DNA from: Pantoea sp. Mb-10
GTDB lineage: Bacteria > Pseudomonadota > Gammaproteobacteria > Enterobacterales > Enterobacteriaceae
Length of the DNA: 64,000 bases
Assembly: GCF_021272205.1 (NCBI RefSeq)
Contig: NZ_JAJSDX010000004.1
Span: 310,001 to 374,000, forward strand
Direction of reading: 5' to 3'
The translations under genes and the position numbers were made by a program. Below are positions 1-7,505 of the stretch, in pieces. Numbering within the stretch: the stretch's first letter is position 1; each line of letters opens with the position of its first letter. The notes beneath the pieces were generated by a model. That model was not told the origin of the DNA. It saw only the letters and a list, made by a program, of their open reading frames with translations, and did not search any database.

Positions 1-1
1 G

Positions 2-331
2 CAGTGGACGCAGGCGACCTACCAAAAGCCTTTCCATGCGCTAACGGTGGAGCAGAAAGATGCCGTGCTCACCAAAGTGAATAAAAATGACGGCATCGAT
101 TTTGCCGCGCTGGGCGAACCGAACCTCAAAGCGTCGCAGTTCTTTAGCCAACTGCTTTCCGATACCAAACACGGCTACCTCGCCGATCCCATGTACGGCG
201 GCAACAAAGGCATGAAAGCCTGGATTGCCATCGGCTTCCCCGGCGCGCGCGCCAGTTTTACCGAGTGGGTGAAGCAGCACAACGTCCCGTATCCGCTGGG
301 TCCGGTTAGCCTGTCAGGCGAGCGCGCCTGA
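2..331 (+). CDS. Gluconate 2-dehydrogenase small subunit (subunit 3 family), 5' end missing
   Basis: The reading frame is open from the window edge, so only about the last 109 residues are present. The C-terminal part, with a long hydrophilic stretch ending in a Trp-Val-Lys-Gln-His and Pro-Tyr-Pro-Leu segment, looks like the gluconate 2-dehydrogenase subunit 3 family. These are small, usually Tat-exported partners of a flavoprotein dehydrogenase. The flavoprotein gene starts 34 bases downstream and the cytochrome c gene follows, which is the classic three-gene order of membrane-bound gluconate dehydrogenase. The small subunit is thought to help export and stabilise the flavoprotein in the periplasm. 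The signal peptide, if any, lies outside the window. The family call rests mostly on this context. Confidence 0.8.
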   Translation, partial: QWTQATYQKPFHALTVEQKDAVLTKVNKNDGIDFAALGEPNLKASQFFSQLLSDTKHGYLADPMYGGNKGMKAWIAIGFPGARASFTEWVKQHNVPYPLGPVSLSGERA

Positions 332-364
332 TCCCCCGTATCGGCAATTTAACGCAGGAAAAAC

Positions 365-2134
365 ATGGCACAGATCACTAAGAAAGACGTCGATGTCGTT
401 GTGTGCGGCCTCGGCTGGGCCGGCTCGCTGATGAGCATCGAACTGGCGCTGGCCGGGCTGGAAGTGCGCGCGCTGGAGCGCGGCGGCGAGCGCGACTACC
501 CCGATTTCGCCTACCCGAAACCGGCGGATGAATACGCCTATAACGTGCGTAACAAAGTCTTCGCCACGCCCAAAGAAGTGGCGGTTACCGTGCGCTACAA
601 CATGGACCAGACGGCGCTGCCTACCCGCAAATGGGGCGCGTTTGCGCCGGGCACCGGCGTCGGCGGCGCGGGCATGCACTGGACGGCGGTGTTGATTCGT
701 CCAACGCCCACCGACATCAAGCTGAAAACCTACGTTGACCAGGCGTACCAACCCGGCATTTTGCAAGACGACATGCGCGTGATGGACTTCCCGTTCACCT
801 GGGATGAAATCGAACCCTATTTTTATAAGTTTGAGCTGATCTGCGGTCAGTCCGGTAACACCGGCAACCTGCGCGGTCAGATTCTGGAAGGCGGCGATCC
901 CTTTGAAGGGCCGCGCTCCGAACCTTATCCGCTGCCCGCGCTTGACGACACGCTGAACAACGTGATGTTCAAAGAGGCGGCGAAAAAGCTGGGCTACCAT
1001 CCGTTCCCCAATCCCTCCGCCTGCGTCTCGCGCGCGTGGAAAAACCCCTACGGCAACCAGATCGCGCCGTGTAACTACTGCGGTTACTGCTCGAAGTATC
1101 CGTGCCTGAACTACTCCAAAGCCTCACCGCAAACGGCGGTGATGGATGCGCTGAAACGCCTGCCCAACTTCTCCTATGAAGTGAATGCGGAAGTATTCAA
1201 AGTGGTGTTACACGACGATCAAAAAACCGCCAAAGGCGTGCTCTATTACGATGCGGACGGTAATGAAGTGTTCCAGCCGGCGAAGATCGTGGTGCTGTCG
1301 AGCTTCCAGCTTTATAACGTGCGCTTGATGCTGCTTTCCGGCATTGGCAAGCCGTATAACCCGATTACCGAAGAGGGCGTGGTCGGGCGTAACTATGCGT
1401 TCCTGTCCAACGGCGGCGCGACGCTGTTTTTCAAAGACAAAAACTTCAACTCTTTTGCTACCGCGGGCGCTACCGGCCAGATGTTTAACGATATCTCGCC
1501 GGGCAACTTCGATGGCCCTGGCCTCGGCTTCCTCGGCGGCGCGAAGATCCACAGTTCGCAGGCCACCGGTACGCCGATTGCCACAGCGCTGCCGAAAGGC
1601 ACGCCCAGCTGGGGCATGGGCTATAAAGAGGGGCTGGAGCAGTGGTACAACCATTCGATGAAGATCAGCATCACCACCACGTGCCAGTCGTACCGCGACA
1701 TTTATCTGGACCTCGATCCGCACTACACCGACCATCGCGGCCAGCCGCTGCTGCGCATGACGTTTAACTGGAAAGCCAACGAACTGAAGTTACAGCAGCA
1801 TCTTAAAGGCATCGTCGGTGATATCGCCAAAGAGCTCAACCCGGACAGCATGAGCATGAGCTTCCTGCCGATGGGCGCGGATTTTGATCTCACCAAATAC
1901 GTCTCGACCCACAACGTGGGCGGCGCGGTGATGGGCGATAACCCGAAAACCTCGGCGCTGAACAAGTACCTGCAAAGCTGGGACGTGCATAACGTGTTTG
2001 TGCCGGGTGGCAACGCCTTCCCGCAGAACTTCCAGGCGAACCCCACCGACACCATCGGGGCGATCACGCTGATGGCGGCGCAGGCGATCAAAGAACAGTA
2101 CGTGAAAAACCCCGGCCCACTGGTACAGGCATAA
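365..2134 (+). CDS. Gluconate 2-dehydrogenase flavoprotein (GMC oxidoreductase, large subunit)
   Basis: This 589-residue GMC-type oxidoreductase probably oxidises D-gluconate to 2-ketogluconate at the periplasmic face. An FAD-binding Rossmann motif (CGLGWAGS) lies at about residues 14-21. The C-terminal GMC signature with Pro-Gly-Gly-Asn and a Asn-Pro-Thr-Asp-Thr-Ile-Gly segment is at about 545-565. Cysteines 236, 239, 242 and 247 form a compact CxxCxxC-x4-C cluster. In related membrane fructose and gluconate dehydrogenases a 3Fe-4S cluster sits at such a motif and passes electrons from FAD to cytochrome c. The gene has no signal peptide of its own, fitting export with the small subunit. It is 4 bases upstream of the cytochrome gene. 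Exact substrate (gluconate, 2-ketogluconate or another polyol) cannot be fixed from sequence alone. Confidence 0.88.
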   Translation: MAQITKKDVDVVVCGLGWAGSLMSIELALAGLEVRALERGGERDYPDFAYPKPADEYAYNVRNKVFATPKEVAVTVRYNMDQTALPTRKWGAFAPGTGVGGAGMHWTAVLIRPTPTDIKLKTYVDQAYQPGILQDDMRVMDFPFTWDEIEPYFYKFELICGQSGNTGNLRGQILEGGDPFEGPRSEPYPLPALDDTLNNVMFKEAAKKLGYHPFPNPSACVSRAWKNPYGNQIAPCNYCGYCSKYPCLNYSKASPQTAVMDALKRLPNFSYEVNAEVFKVVLHDDQKTAKGVLYYDADGNEVFQPAKIVVLSSFQLYNVRLMLLSGIGKPYNPITEEGVVGRNYAFLSNGGATLFFKDKNFNSFATAGATGQMFNDISPGNFDGPGLGFLGGAKIHSSQATGTPIATALPKGTPSWGMGYKEGLEQWYNHSMKISITTTCQSYRDIYLDLDPHYTDHRGQPLLRMTFNWKANELKLQQHLKGIVGDIAKELNPDSMSMSFLPMGADFDLTKYVSTHNVGGAVMGDNPKTSALNKYLQSWDVHNVFVPGGNAFPQNFQANPTDTIGAITLMAAQAIKEQYVKNPGPLVQA

Positions 2135-2138
2135 CTCG

Positions 2139-3395
2139 ATGAACATCAAACCTTTGTTAATCGCCCCCGCGCTGATGCTGGGAAGCCTGGCCTTGCAGGC
2201 TCATGCGGAAGATGACGCGCAGCTGATCAAGCGCGGGGAGTATTTGTCGCGCCTGGGCGACTGCATGGCATGCCACTCGGTGGCGGGCAAACCCGATTAC
2301 GCGGGTGGGCTGGCCATTGAATCGAATCTCGGCACCATTTACTCCACCAACATTACGCCGGACGTGGAGCATGGCATCGGGCGCTACAGCGAACAGCAGT
2401 TCTCTGACGCGGTGCGTAAAGGCGTGCTGCCCGACGGTTCACGCCTTTATCCGGCGATGCCGTACCCGGACTACGCCAAAATCAGCGACGCCGATCTGCA
2501 CGCGCTGTATGTCTATTTCATGAAAGGCGTGCAGCCCAGCAGCGCACAGCCGCAGAAGACCGACCTGCGCTTCCCGTTTAGCCAGCGCTGGGGCATGCGT
2601 CTTTGGAACTGGGCGTTTACCGATGAGAAGCCGTTCCAGCCGATTGGCGGTGCTTCAGCGGAGATCAACCGCGGGGCCTACATTGTGGAGAGTCTTGGGC
2701 ACTGCGGCAGCTGCCACACGCCGCGCGGCTTTGGCATGAACGAGAAGGCGCTGGACAGCAGCGATGCGCAGTTCCTCGCGGGCGGCAGCCTCAATCACTG
2801 GGATGTGCCGTCGTTGCGCGGGCTGCCGCGCTGGAGCACGCAGGAGATCGTGGATTACCTGCAAACCGGGCGCAACGACCAGGCGGCGGTGGGCGGTGAG
2901 ATGACGTCGGTGGTGGAACACTCCAGTTCACACATGACCGACGCCGATCTGCACGCCATCGCGGCGTACCTGAAGTTCCTCGGCGGTAATCCGCCGCTGC
3001 AGGTGGCCAATGTGCAGAAGCAGCAGGCCACGGAAGCGACGCTCACCGCCGCGAAAAACCTCTCGGAAGGCGAGCGGCTCTATCTTGATAACTGCGGCGC
3101 GTGCCATTTTGTCACCGGTAAAGGGGCGCCAGGCGTGTTCCCGGCGCTGGATCAGGCGAGCATTGTCAACGCGCAGGATCCCACCGGGCTGATCCACACG
3201 ATCCTCGCGGGGGCGCAGCAGCCGTCTACCGCGAAGGCGCCGTCAACGCTGGCGATGCCGGGCTTTGATCAACGCTTGTCTGATGACGAGGTAGCCAAGC
3301 TGGCGACCTTTATTCGCCAGGGCTGGAGCAATAACGCGCCCGCCGTCACCGGCGATCAGGTGACGGAGGTGCGTAAAACGCTCAAGCCAGAGTAA
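2139..3395 (+). CDS. Gluconate dehydrogenase cytochrome c subunit (triheme)
   Basis: This 418-residue exported cytochrome c has three CxxCH heme sites: CMACH near residue 42, CGSCH near 189 and CGACH near 319. The order and spacing are typical of the membrane-anchored cytochrome subunits of gluconate, alcohol and fructose dehydrogenases. The N-terminus is a Sec signal peptide ending around Ala-His-Ala. The subunit takes electrons from the upstream flavoprotein and hands them to ubiquinone. It is the last gene of the operon and is followed within 10 bases by a strong hairpin. Sequence and context agree well; only the substrate of the complex is uncertain. Confidence 0.9.
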   Translation: MNIKPLLIAPALMLGSLALQAHAEDDAQLIKRGEYLSRLGDCMACHSVAGKPDYAGGLAIESNLGTIYSTNITPDVEHGIGRYSEQQFSDAVRKGVLPDGSRLYPAMPYPDYAKISDADLHALYVYFMKGVQPSSAQPQKTDLRFPFSQRWGMRLWNWAFTDEKPFQPIGGASAEINRGAYIVESLGHCGSCHTPRGFGMNEKALDSSDAQFLAGGSLNHWDVPSLRGLPRWSTQEIVDYLQTGRNDQAAVGGEMTSVVEHSSSHMTDADLHAIAAYLKFLGGNPPLQVANVQKQQATEATLTAAKNLSEGERLYLDNCGACHFVTGKGAPGVFPALDQASIVNAQDPTGLIHTILAGAQQPSTAKAPSTLAMPGFDQRLSDDEVAKLATFIRQGWSNNAPAVTGDQVTEVRKTLKPE

Positions 3396-3403
3396 GAACA
3401 GGG

Positions 3404-3427
3404 CAGGGTGACCCGTCGGTCACCCTG
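3404..3427 (+). terminator. Hairpin terminator after the gluconate dehydrogenase operon
   Basis: A perfect 10-bp stem (CAGGGTGACC / GGTCACCCTG) with a 4-base loop is followed by TTT. It lies between the cytochrome stop and the convergent marC stop, so it may serve both sides, though the T tail favours the plus strand. Confidence 0.75.
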
Positions 3428-3428
3428 T

Positions 3429-4106
3429 TTAATGGAAGGTGCGGATCACTTCCAGCACGCCGTTGATCACAAACTGCACGCCCATGCACACCAGCAAAAA
3501 GCCCATTAGCCTTGAGATGGCCTCAATGCCGCTTTTGCCGACCAATTTCATGATCGCGCCCGAACTGCGCAGGGCGATCCACAGGATCAGCGCCACCACG
3601 AAGAAGGTGAGCACCGGTGCGATCGCCACCACCCATGCCGGAAAATCCACGCCCGCTTTAACGGTAGAGGCAGAACTGATGATCATCGCGATCGTCCCCG
3701 GACCGGCGGTGCTCGGCATCGCCAGCGGCACAAAGGCAATATTGACGCTTTCTCGCGGCGTATCGCTGGCGGCCAGCTCATCCTGCTTGTGTTCCGCTTC
3801 CACCGAATGGCCCACCGGTTTGGCCGGAAACAGCATGCGGAAGCCGATAAACGCCACGATCAACCCACCCGCCATGCGCAGGCCGGGAATCGAGATGCCA
3901 AAAGTATGCAGCACCGCGTTGCCGGCGTACCACGCCACCATCATGATCAAAAACACATACAGCGACGCCTGCAGGGCCTGGCGGTTGCGCTCCTGAAAAT
4001 TCATGTCGCCCGCCAGGCCTAAAAACAGCGCCACGGTGGTCAACGGGTTCGCCAGCGGCAGGATCACCACCAATCCCAGCCCCACGGCTTTAAGCAGTTC
4101 CAGCAT
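3429..4106 (-). CDS. marC: MarC family inner-membrane protein
   Basis: The 225-residue product matches E. coli MarC over its whole length from memory, including the N-terminal [11 protein letters not shown] and Pro-Leu-Ala-Asn-Pro segment and the conserved [10 protein letters not shown] stretch. Six hydrophobic segments are visible. MarC proteins are integral inner-membrane proteins of unknown function; the name comes from the mar locus, but no role in antibiotic resistance has held up. Here it stands alone, without marRAB next to it. A terminator separates it from the upstream minus-strand gene. Confidence 0.92.
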   Translation of the reverse strand: MLELLKAVGLGLVVILPLANPLTTVALFLGLAGDMNFQERNRQALQASLYVFLIMMVAWYAGNAVLHTFGISIPGLRMAGGLIVAFIGFRMLFPAKPVGHSVEAEHKQDELAASDTPRESVNIAFVPLAMPSTAGPGTIAMIISSASTVKAGVDFPAWVVAIAPVLTFFVVALILWIALRSSGAIMKLVGKSGIEAISRLMGFLLVCMGVQFVINGVLEVIRTFH

Positions 4107-4117
4107 CGTGCGTCCCC

Positions 4118-4144
4118 AAAAAAGAAGGCCGCGCAGGCGGCCTT
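4118..4144 (-). terminator. Terminator downstream of the 4149-4784 gene
   Basis: An 8-bp stem (AAGGCCGC / GCGGCCTT) with loop GCAG is followed on the minus strand by a T-rich run (bases 4123-4118). It lies between the stop of the 4149-4784 gene and the marC start, so the two genes are separate transcription units. Confidence 0.7.
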
Positions 4145-4148
4145 GAGA

Positions 4149-4784
4149 TTAATGCTTGGGCGTATCCAGCGCTTCCAGTAGCTCGGGGAAGAAGTCTTCC
4201 AGCAGCTCTGGCGTCATCAGCTCGGGATAGCTGATCAGGTGCTCGCGGATGCGCTCGTTGACGTCGGGCAGCAGCGTTTCCGCCGCCGCTTTGGCGCTGA
4301 TTTTTTTCTTTTTCATCAGGCGCAGCACGTCGTCCGGCAGGTTATCTTCGTCATCGATCTCTTCGGCGCCTTCAAGATCGTCCAGCTCGTCCAGCAGCTC
4401 CATCAGCGCTTCAATCTGCGGCGTGCGCGACTGGTATTCAGGCGGGCTTTCGGTCTCCATATAGCGCAGCAGCGCGCGCACCGGTGAGCCATCCGGCTTT
4501 GACGGCGGCTCGCTGGCGAACCAGCTTAGCAGGGCGTGCTGATTTACCTGATGCACGTGGTAGCCGTTATCAACCAGCTCATCGGCGAGGAGATCCGCGG
4601 TGTCGTGTTCGATCAGGCAGATGTGCGTGCGATTCGGCGTAAATTGCTCAAGCCATTGATAAACTTCCTCAATGACGCTGTCATCGTAGTTGAAGGTCTG
4701 GCTGAGATAGCTGTCATCCTCCTGATGGACGCAAAGGCGGATCAGGTCGGGATCGAAGTAAATCGCAATGCGGGTGCCTTTCAT
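4149..4784 (-). CDS. Uncharacterised acidic protein with an IS110-transposase-like N-terminal half
   Basis: This 211-residue protein has no family I can name with certainty. Residues 1-90 follow the pattern of the RuvC-like N-terminal domain of IS110-type transposases. A strand carries Asp (Ile-Tyr-Phe-Asp-Pro-Asp), then comes a helix ending in Tyr-Gln-Trp-Leu-Glu-Gln. A strand ending in Glu follows (Ile-Cys-Leu-Ile-Glu), then a helix and His-Gln-Val-Asn-Gln-His-Ala-Leu-Leu-Ser-Trp-Phe, which sits where transposases have Val-Val-Asn-Pro. The C-terminal half is very acidic (runs of Glu/Asp about 130-150), with a Lys-Lys-Lys-Lys patch and leucine-rich helices. There is no C-terminal transposase domain, and the gene has normal base composition, a terminator and a solo promoter region. 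It may be a domesticated host gene. Function unknown. Confidence 0.6.
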   Translation of the reverse strand: MKGTRIAIYFDPDLIRLCVHQEDDSYLSQTFNYDDSVIEEVYQWLEQFTPNRTHICLIEHDTADLLADELVDNGYHVHQVNQHALLSWFASEPPSKPDGSPVRALLRYMETESPPEYQSRTPQIEALMELLDELDDLEGAEEIDDEDNLPDDVLRLMKKKKISAKAAAETLLPDVNERIREHLISYPELMTPELLEDFFPELLEALDTPKH

Positions 4785-5010
4785 GCGCGCAGTCCTGTGT
4801 AGTGCAAAATCTCACTATAGCGTTAGGCAGCGCAGATGAACATGACTATGCCCGCAGCCTGCGGCGCTGGCGTAAAAAACGCGCAAAAATCAGCACGATC
4901 CGTAGGGGCACGGTTTATTGTGGCGGAGGAGAGCGGCGGGGAGCAGGGATCAGAGTGGGCCTGTGTGCGTGCAGAAAACGGCGCGCGGGACAGCGCGCGC
5001 CGATTGAACC

Positions 5011-5532
5011 TTACATGCCGACGTATTTCTTGCCCTGCTTGAGCACCACGTCGCAGGCTTTGGTTTTCAGCTTCTCGCCCATCGGCGAGTTGCTCAGGCT
5101 TTGCAGATTAAGCTGCTGGCCATTGCCAGTGTTCAGCAGGCCCATTAGCCCCTGCTGATAATCGGTTTTTTGCGTCTGCGCCGTCGGGCTGCTCAGGCCC
5201 AGTTTGTTCAGCACCTGTTCTTTCACCGACTTGACGTTATTGTCTACCACGTTGTGCTGCACGCAGTACTCCATCACGCCCGCCGCATTGGTCATGCTGT
5301 TGGCGCTCACCGCTTTGTCGCCGCCGTTGAGCAGCCCCGCCAGCGATGCAATCGACATGCCGCCGTTCTGCTGCGTGCTGGTGGACGTATTACTGCCGCT
5401 GTTTTGCTGCTGCGACAGCTGGGATGCCGCGCTGCTCAACTGATCCTGCCAGCTCGCCGCCGACGCACTGCCCGCCGCCAGCATCACTGCCACGGCACCG
5501 GCGCACATAGCCCGTTGCGTTATTTTGTTCAT
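5011..5532 (-). CDS. yjjA: DUF2501 family periplasmic protein YjjA
   Basis: The 173-residue product starts at the ATG at 5532, which has GAGG six bases upstream; the open frame runs further 5' to 5895 but that part is composition noise. Residues 1-24 are a Sec signal peptide cleaved after Ala-Ser-Ala. The mature protein starts Ala-Ser-Trp-Gln-Asp-Gln-Leu-Ser, has a low-complexity Gln/Ser/Asn/Thr linker (about 40-55) and a conserved C-terminal domain with two cysteines. It corresponds to YjjA, a small exported protein of unknown function. In E. coli yjjA lies close to opgB, which is the case here too once the 19-kb island is removed. Confidence 0.85.
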   Translation of the reverse strand: MNKITQRAMCAGAVAVMLAAGSASAASWQDQLSSAASQLSQQQNSGSNTSTSTQQNGGMSIASLAGLLNGGDKAVSANSMTNAAGVMEYCVQHNVVDNNVKSVKEQVLNKLGLSSPTAQTQKTDYQQGLMGLLNTGNGQQLNLQSLSNSPMGEKLKTKACDVVLKQGKKYVGM

Positions 5533-5970
5533 TTCGACCTCGTTGTCATTCTGCGTCTGATGCGCGTTGTGCTGGTTAAGAGAGGCCATAAGACAGAAAG
5601 TTCCGAAGGCGAGGGCGGGAAGGTAAAGTTTGGGAGTGTTCTGGGGGGATGTCTTGGGGCGGGGGCGTTGGGAGGGGTATGGCTGCAGCAAGTGCCGTCC
5701 TGAACGCTTAAGAGGCTCGTGAAATTGAGGCGGCGCTGATTTGCGCTCCGCTATGCTTAAGCGTATGCATTTTGTCAGTGGGCTGGGATTTTTGTGGGGG
5801 GATTCTGGCACTGATGCGCATGGATTCAATCGCTGTTTTTTGAGGGAAGCGTCGCGTGTTGTTAGAGTAGTGCTGTTTTTTTCAACGCTTAGCACGCATC
5901 CCCGCTGATTCCAGTTGCGCAGGCGGTGTGTAACGGTATAATCGCCAACGTTTTCCGCATCCTCTTCAGT
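5533..5970. other. Intergenic region between yjjA and leuX
   Basis: About 440 bases with no convincing gene. It holds the yjjA promoter area on the minus strand and the leuX promoter near its right end. A G-rich run on the plus strand lies near 5640-5690. No other feature is seen. Confidence 0.6.
5915..5942 (+). promoter_or_regulatory. Promoter of leuX
   Basis: A perfect TATAAT at 5937-5942 is preceded, at a 16-base spacing, by TTGCGC (5915-5920). The following bases are GC-rich (CGCC), as is usual for stringently controlled stable-RNA promoters. The tRNA starts 29 bases after the -10 box. Confidence 0.75.
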
Positions 5971-6055
5971 GCCGAAGTGGCGAAATCGGTAGACGCAGTT
6001 GATTCAAAATCAACCGTAGAAATACGTGCCGGTTCGAGTCCGGCCTTCGGCACCA
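5971..6055 (+). tRNA. leuX: tRNA-Leu (anticodon CAA), leuX
   Basis: This 85-base tRNA has a complete acceptor stem (GCCGAAG / CTTCGGC), a long class II variable arm, a T arm GGTTCGAGTCC and an encoded CCA end. The anticodon loop has CAA, reading UUG codons. It matches E. coli leuX, the standard integration site of satellite phage P4 and of several genomic islands. The gene stays intact because the integrated element supplies the identical 3' end. Confidence 0.97.
6033..6055 (+). repeat. attL core (3' end of leuX)
   Basis: The last 23 bases of leuX, from the T loop to CCA, form the left copy of the attachment core. The right copy is at 18750-18771. P4 integrase uses exactly this part of leuX in E. 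coli. Confidence 0.8.
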
Positions 6056-6168
6056 GTATCCTGTCCATCCCCGTCCGGGGAAGTCCAAAAAAACCTTTAA
6101 AATCAACATTCAGTCTGATTTTATCATCCTGTATAGTCCGGGCGCATCCGTTGCAATCCAGACCATGC

Positions 6169-6217
6169 TGGGGGCATAATTGGGGGCATTCCCACTTCGA
6201 TAAGAAATGTGCCCCCA
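6169..6217 (+). repeat. Integrase arm-type sites, left end
   Basis: Two direct copies of TGGGGGCAT lie at 6169 and 6181, twelve bases apart. A third, inverted copy (TGCCCCCA) is at 6210-6217, three bases before the integrase start codon. The pair with the same 12-base spacing recurs at 18677-18697 near attR. The sites are probably bound by the integrase arm-binding domain. The inverted copy over the int ribosome binding region suggests that the integrase also represses its own gene. Confidence 0.7.
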
Positions 6218-6219
6218 AA

Positions 6220-7482
6220 ATGAAACTGAATGCCCGCCAAGTCGACACTGCAAAGCCTAAAGAAAAAACCTATAAAATGGCTGATGGTGGCGGTTTGTAT
6301 CTTGAGGTCACGACCAAAGGATCAAAGTACTGGCGTATGAAGTACAGGCGGCCAGCCGATAGAAAAGAAGACCGGCTTGCGTTTGGCGTCTGGCCGACAG
6401 TAACGCTTGCTGAGGCACGTGCTAAGCGGGACGAAGCCAAAAAGATGTTAGGGCAGGGGATTGACCCCAAAGCTGAACACAAAGAAGCCCAGGCTGAAAA
6501 TGCGGGAGCCTACACTTTTGAAAGGATCGCCCGCGAATGGCATGCCAGTAACAAGCGATGGAGTAATGATCATCGCTCACGGATCCTGCGCTACCTTGAG
6601 CTGTATATCTTTCCTAATATTGGATTGGCAGATATTCGTAAGCTGAAAACCAGCCAGCTGTTAGCCCCCATTAAGGCCGTTGATGCCAGTGGCAGGCATG
6701 ACGTCGCTCAGCGCCTTCAGCAGCGCGTTACGGCAATAATGCGCTATGCCGTGCAGAACGATTACATTGAATCTAATCCCGCTGTTGATATGGCCGGGGC
6801 ACTTTCAACGGTAAAGGCTCGCCATTACCCCGCATTACCTTTCAGCCGTTTTCCTGAGTTTCTTACACGTCTTGCCGCATATCGTGGACGAATTATGACG
6901 CGTATTGCTGTAGAGCTTTCACTACTGACTTTTGTCCGTTCCAGTGAGTTGCGCTTTGCCCGGTGGGATGAGTTCGATTTTGAAAGAGCCTTATGGCGGA
7001 TCCCTGCACAACGCAAAGAGATAGAAGGGGTTCGTTACTCTCATCGTGGCATGAAGATGAAAGAGGAGCATCTTGTACCGCTAAGCCGCCAGGTTTTAGC
7101 ACTCCTGGAGAAGCTGAAGCAGTTAAGTGGAGACAATGAGAGGCTATTTCCCGGCGATCACGATCCTAAAAAAGTCATGAGCGAAAATACAGTTAACAAT
7201 GCCCTTCGTGCTATGGGGTATGACACGAAGACCGAAGTTTGCGGGCATGGTTTTAGGACAATGGCTCGGGGAGCTCTAGGGGAGTCAGGATTATGGAGTG
7301 ATGATGCTATTGAACGGCAGCTTAGCCATACAGAACGCAATAATGTTCGTGCAGCTTATATCCATACATCCGAACACCTAGATGAGCGTCGATTAATGGT
7401 TCAGTGGTGGGCAGATTATTTAATTGCAAATTCCAATGAATATTTAGCACCATATGATTTTGCTAGGTTAAAAAAATATTAG
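6220..7482 (+). CDS. int: P4-type tyrosine recombinase (integrase)
   Basis: This 420-residue protein matches P4 integrase closely from memory, starting Met-Lys-Leu-Asn-Ala-Arg-Gln-Val and with the DUF4102 arm-binding domain (about 1-90, Gly-Gly-Gly-Leu-Tyr-Leu-Glu-Val). A SAM-like core-binding domain follows (about 105-200), then the catalytic domain. Visible catalytic positions are the Arg in the Ser-Ser-Glu-Leu-Arg segment, the HxxR in Gly-His-Gly-Phe-Arg-Thr, and the nucleophile Tyr in Arg-Ala-Ala-Tyr-Ile-His. The ATG at 6220 gives the family start; the frame is open upstream through the tRNA but that is not coding. It catalyses integration into, and with Vis excision from, leuX. Confidence 0.95.
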   Translation: MKLNARQVDTAKPKEKTYKMADGGGLYLEVTTKGSKYWRMKYRRPADRKEDRLAFGVWPTVTLAEARAKRDEAKKMLGQGIDPKAEHKEAQAENAGAYTFERIAREWHASNKRWSNDHRSRILRYLELYIFPNIGLADIRKLKTSQLLAPIKAVDASGRHDVAQRLQQRVTAIMRYAVQNDYIESNPAVDMAGALSTVKARHYPALPFSRFPEFLTRLAAYRGRIMTRIAVELSLLTFVRSSELRFARWDEFDFERALWRIPAQRKEIEGVRYSHRGMKMKEEHLVPLSRQVLALLEKLKQLSGDNERLFPGDHDPKKVMSENTVNNALRAMGYDTKTEVCGHGFRTMARGALGESGLWSDDAIERQLSHTERNNVRAAYIHTSEHLDERRLMVQWWADYLIANSNEYLAPYDFARLKKY

Positions 7483-7502
7483 CAGGGTCTAAATGACCCC
7501 GC
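7482..7502. terminator. Hairpin between convergent int and herA
   Basis: GCAGGGTC and GACCCCGC pair around a TAAAT loop with one mismatch, followed on the plus side by a pyrimidine/T-rich stretch. It sits exactly between the stops of int and the HerA gene, where a shared terminator would be expected. Confidence 0.5.
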
Positions 7503-7505
7503 TTT

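Noticed and set aside
5533..5895. Long N-terminal extension of YjjA
   Set aside because: The family protein begins with a signal peptide at the ATG at 5532 and the extension is composition-biased without domain pattern.
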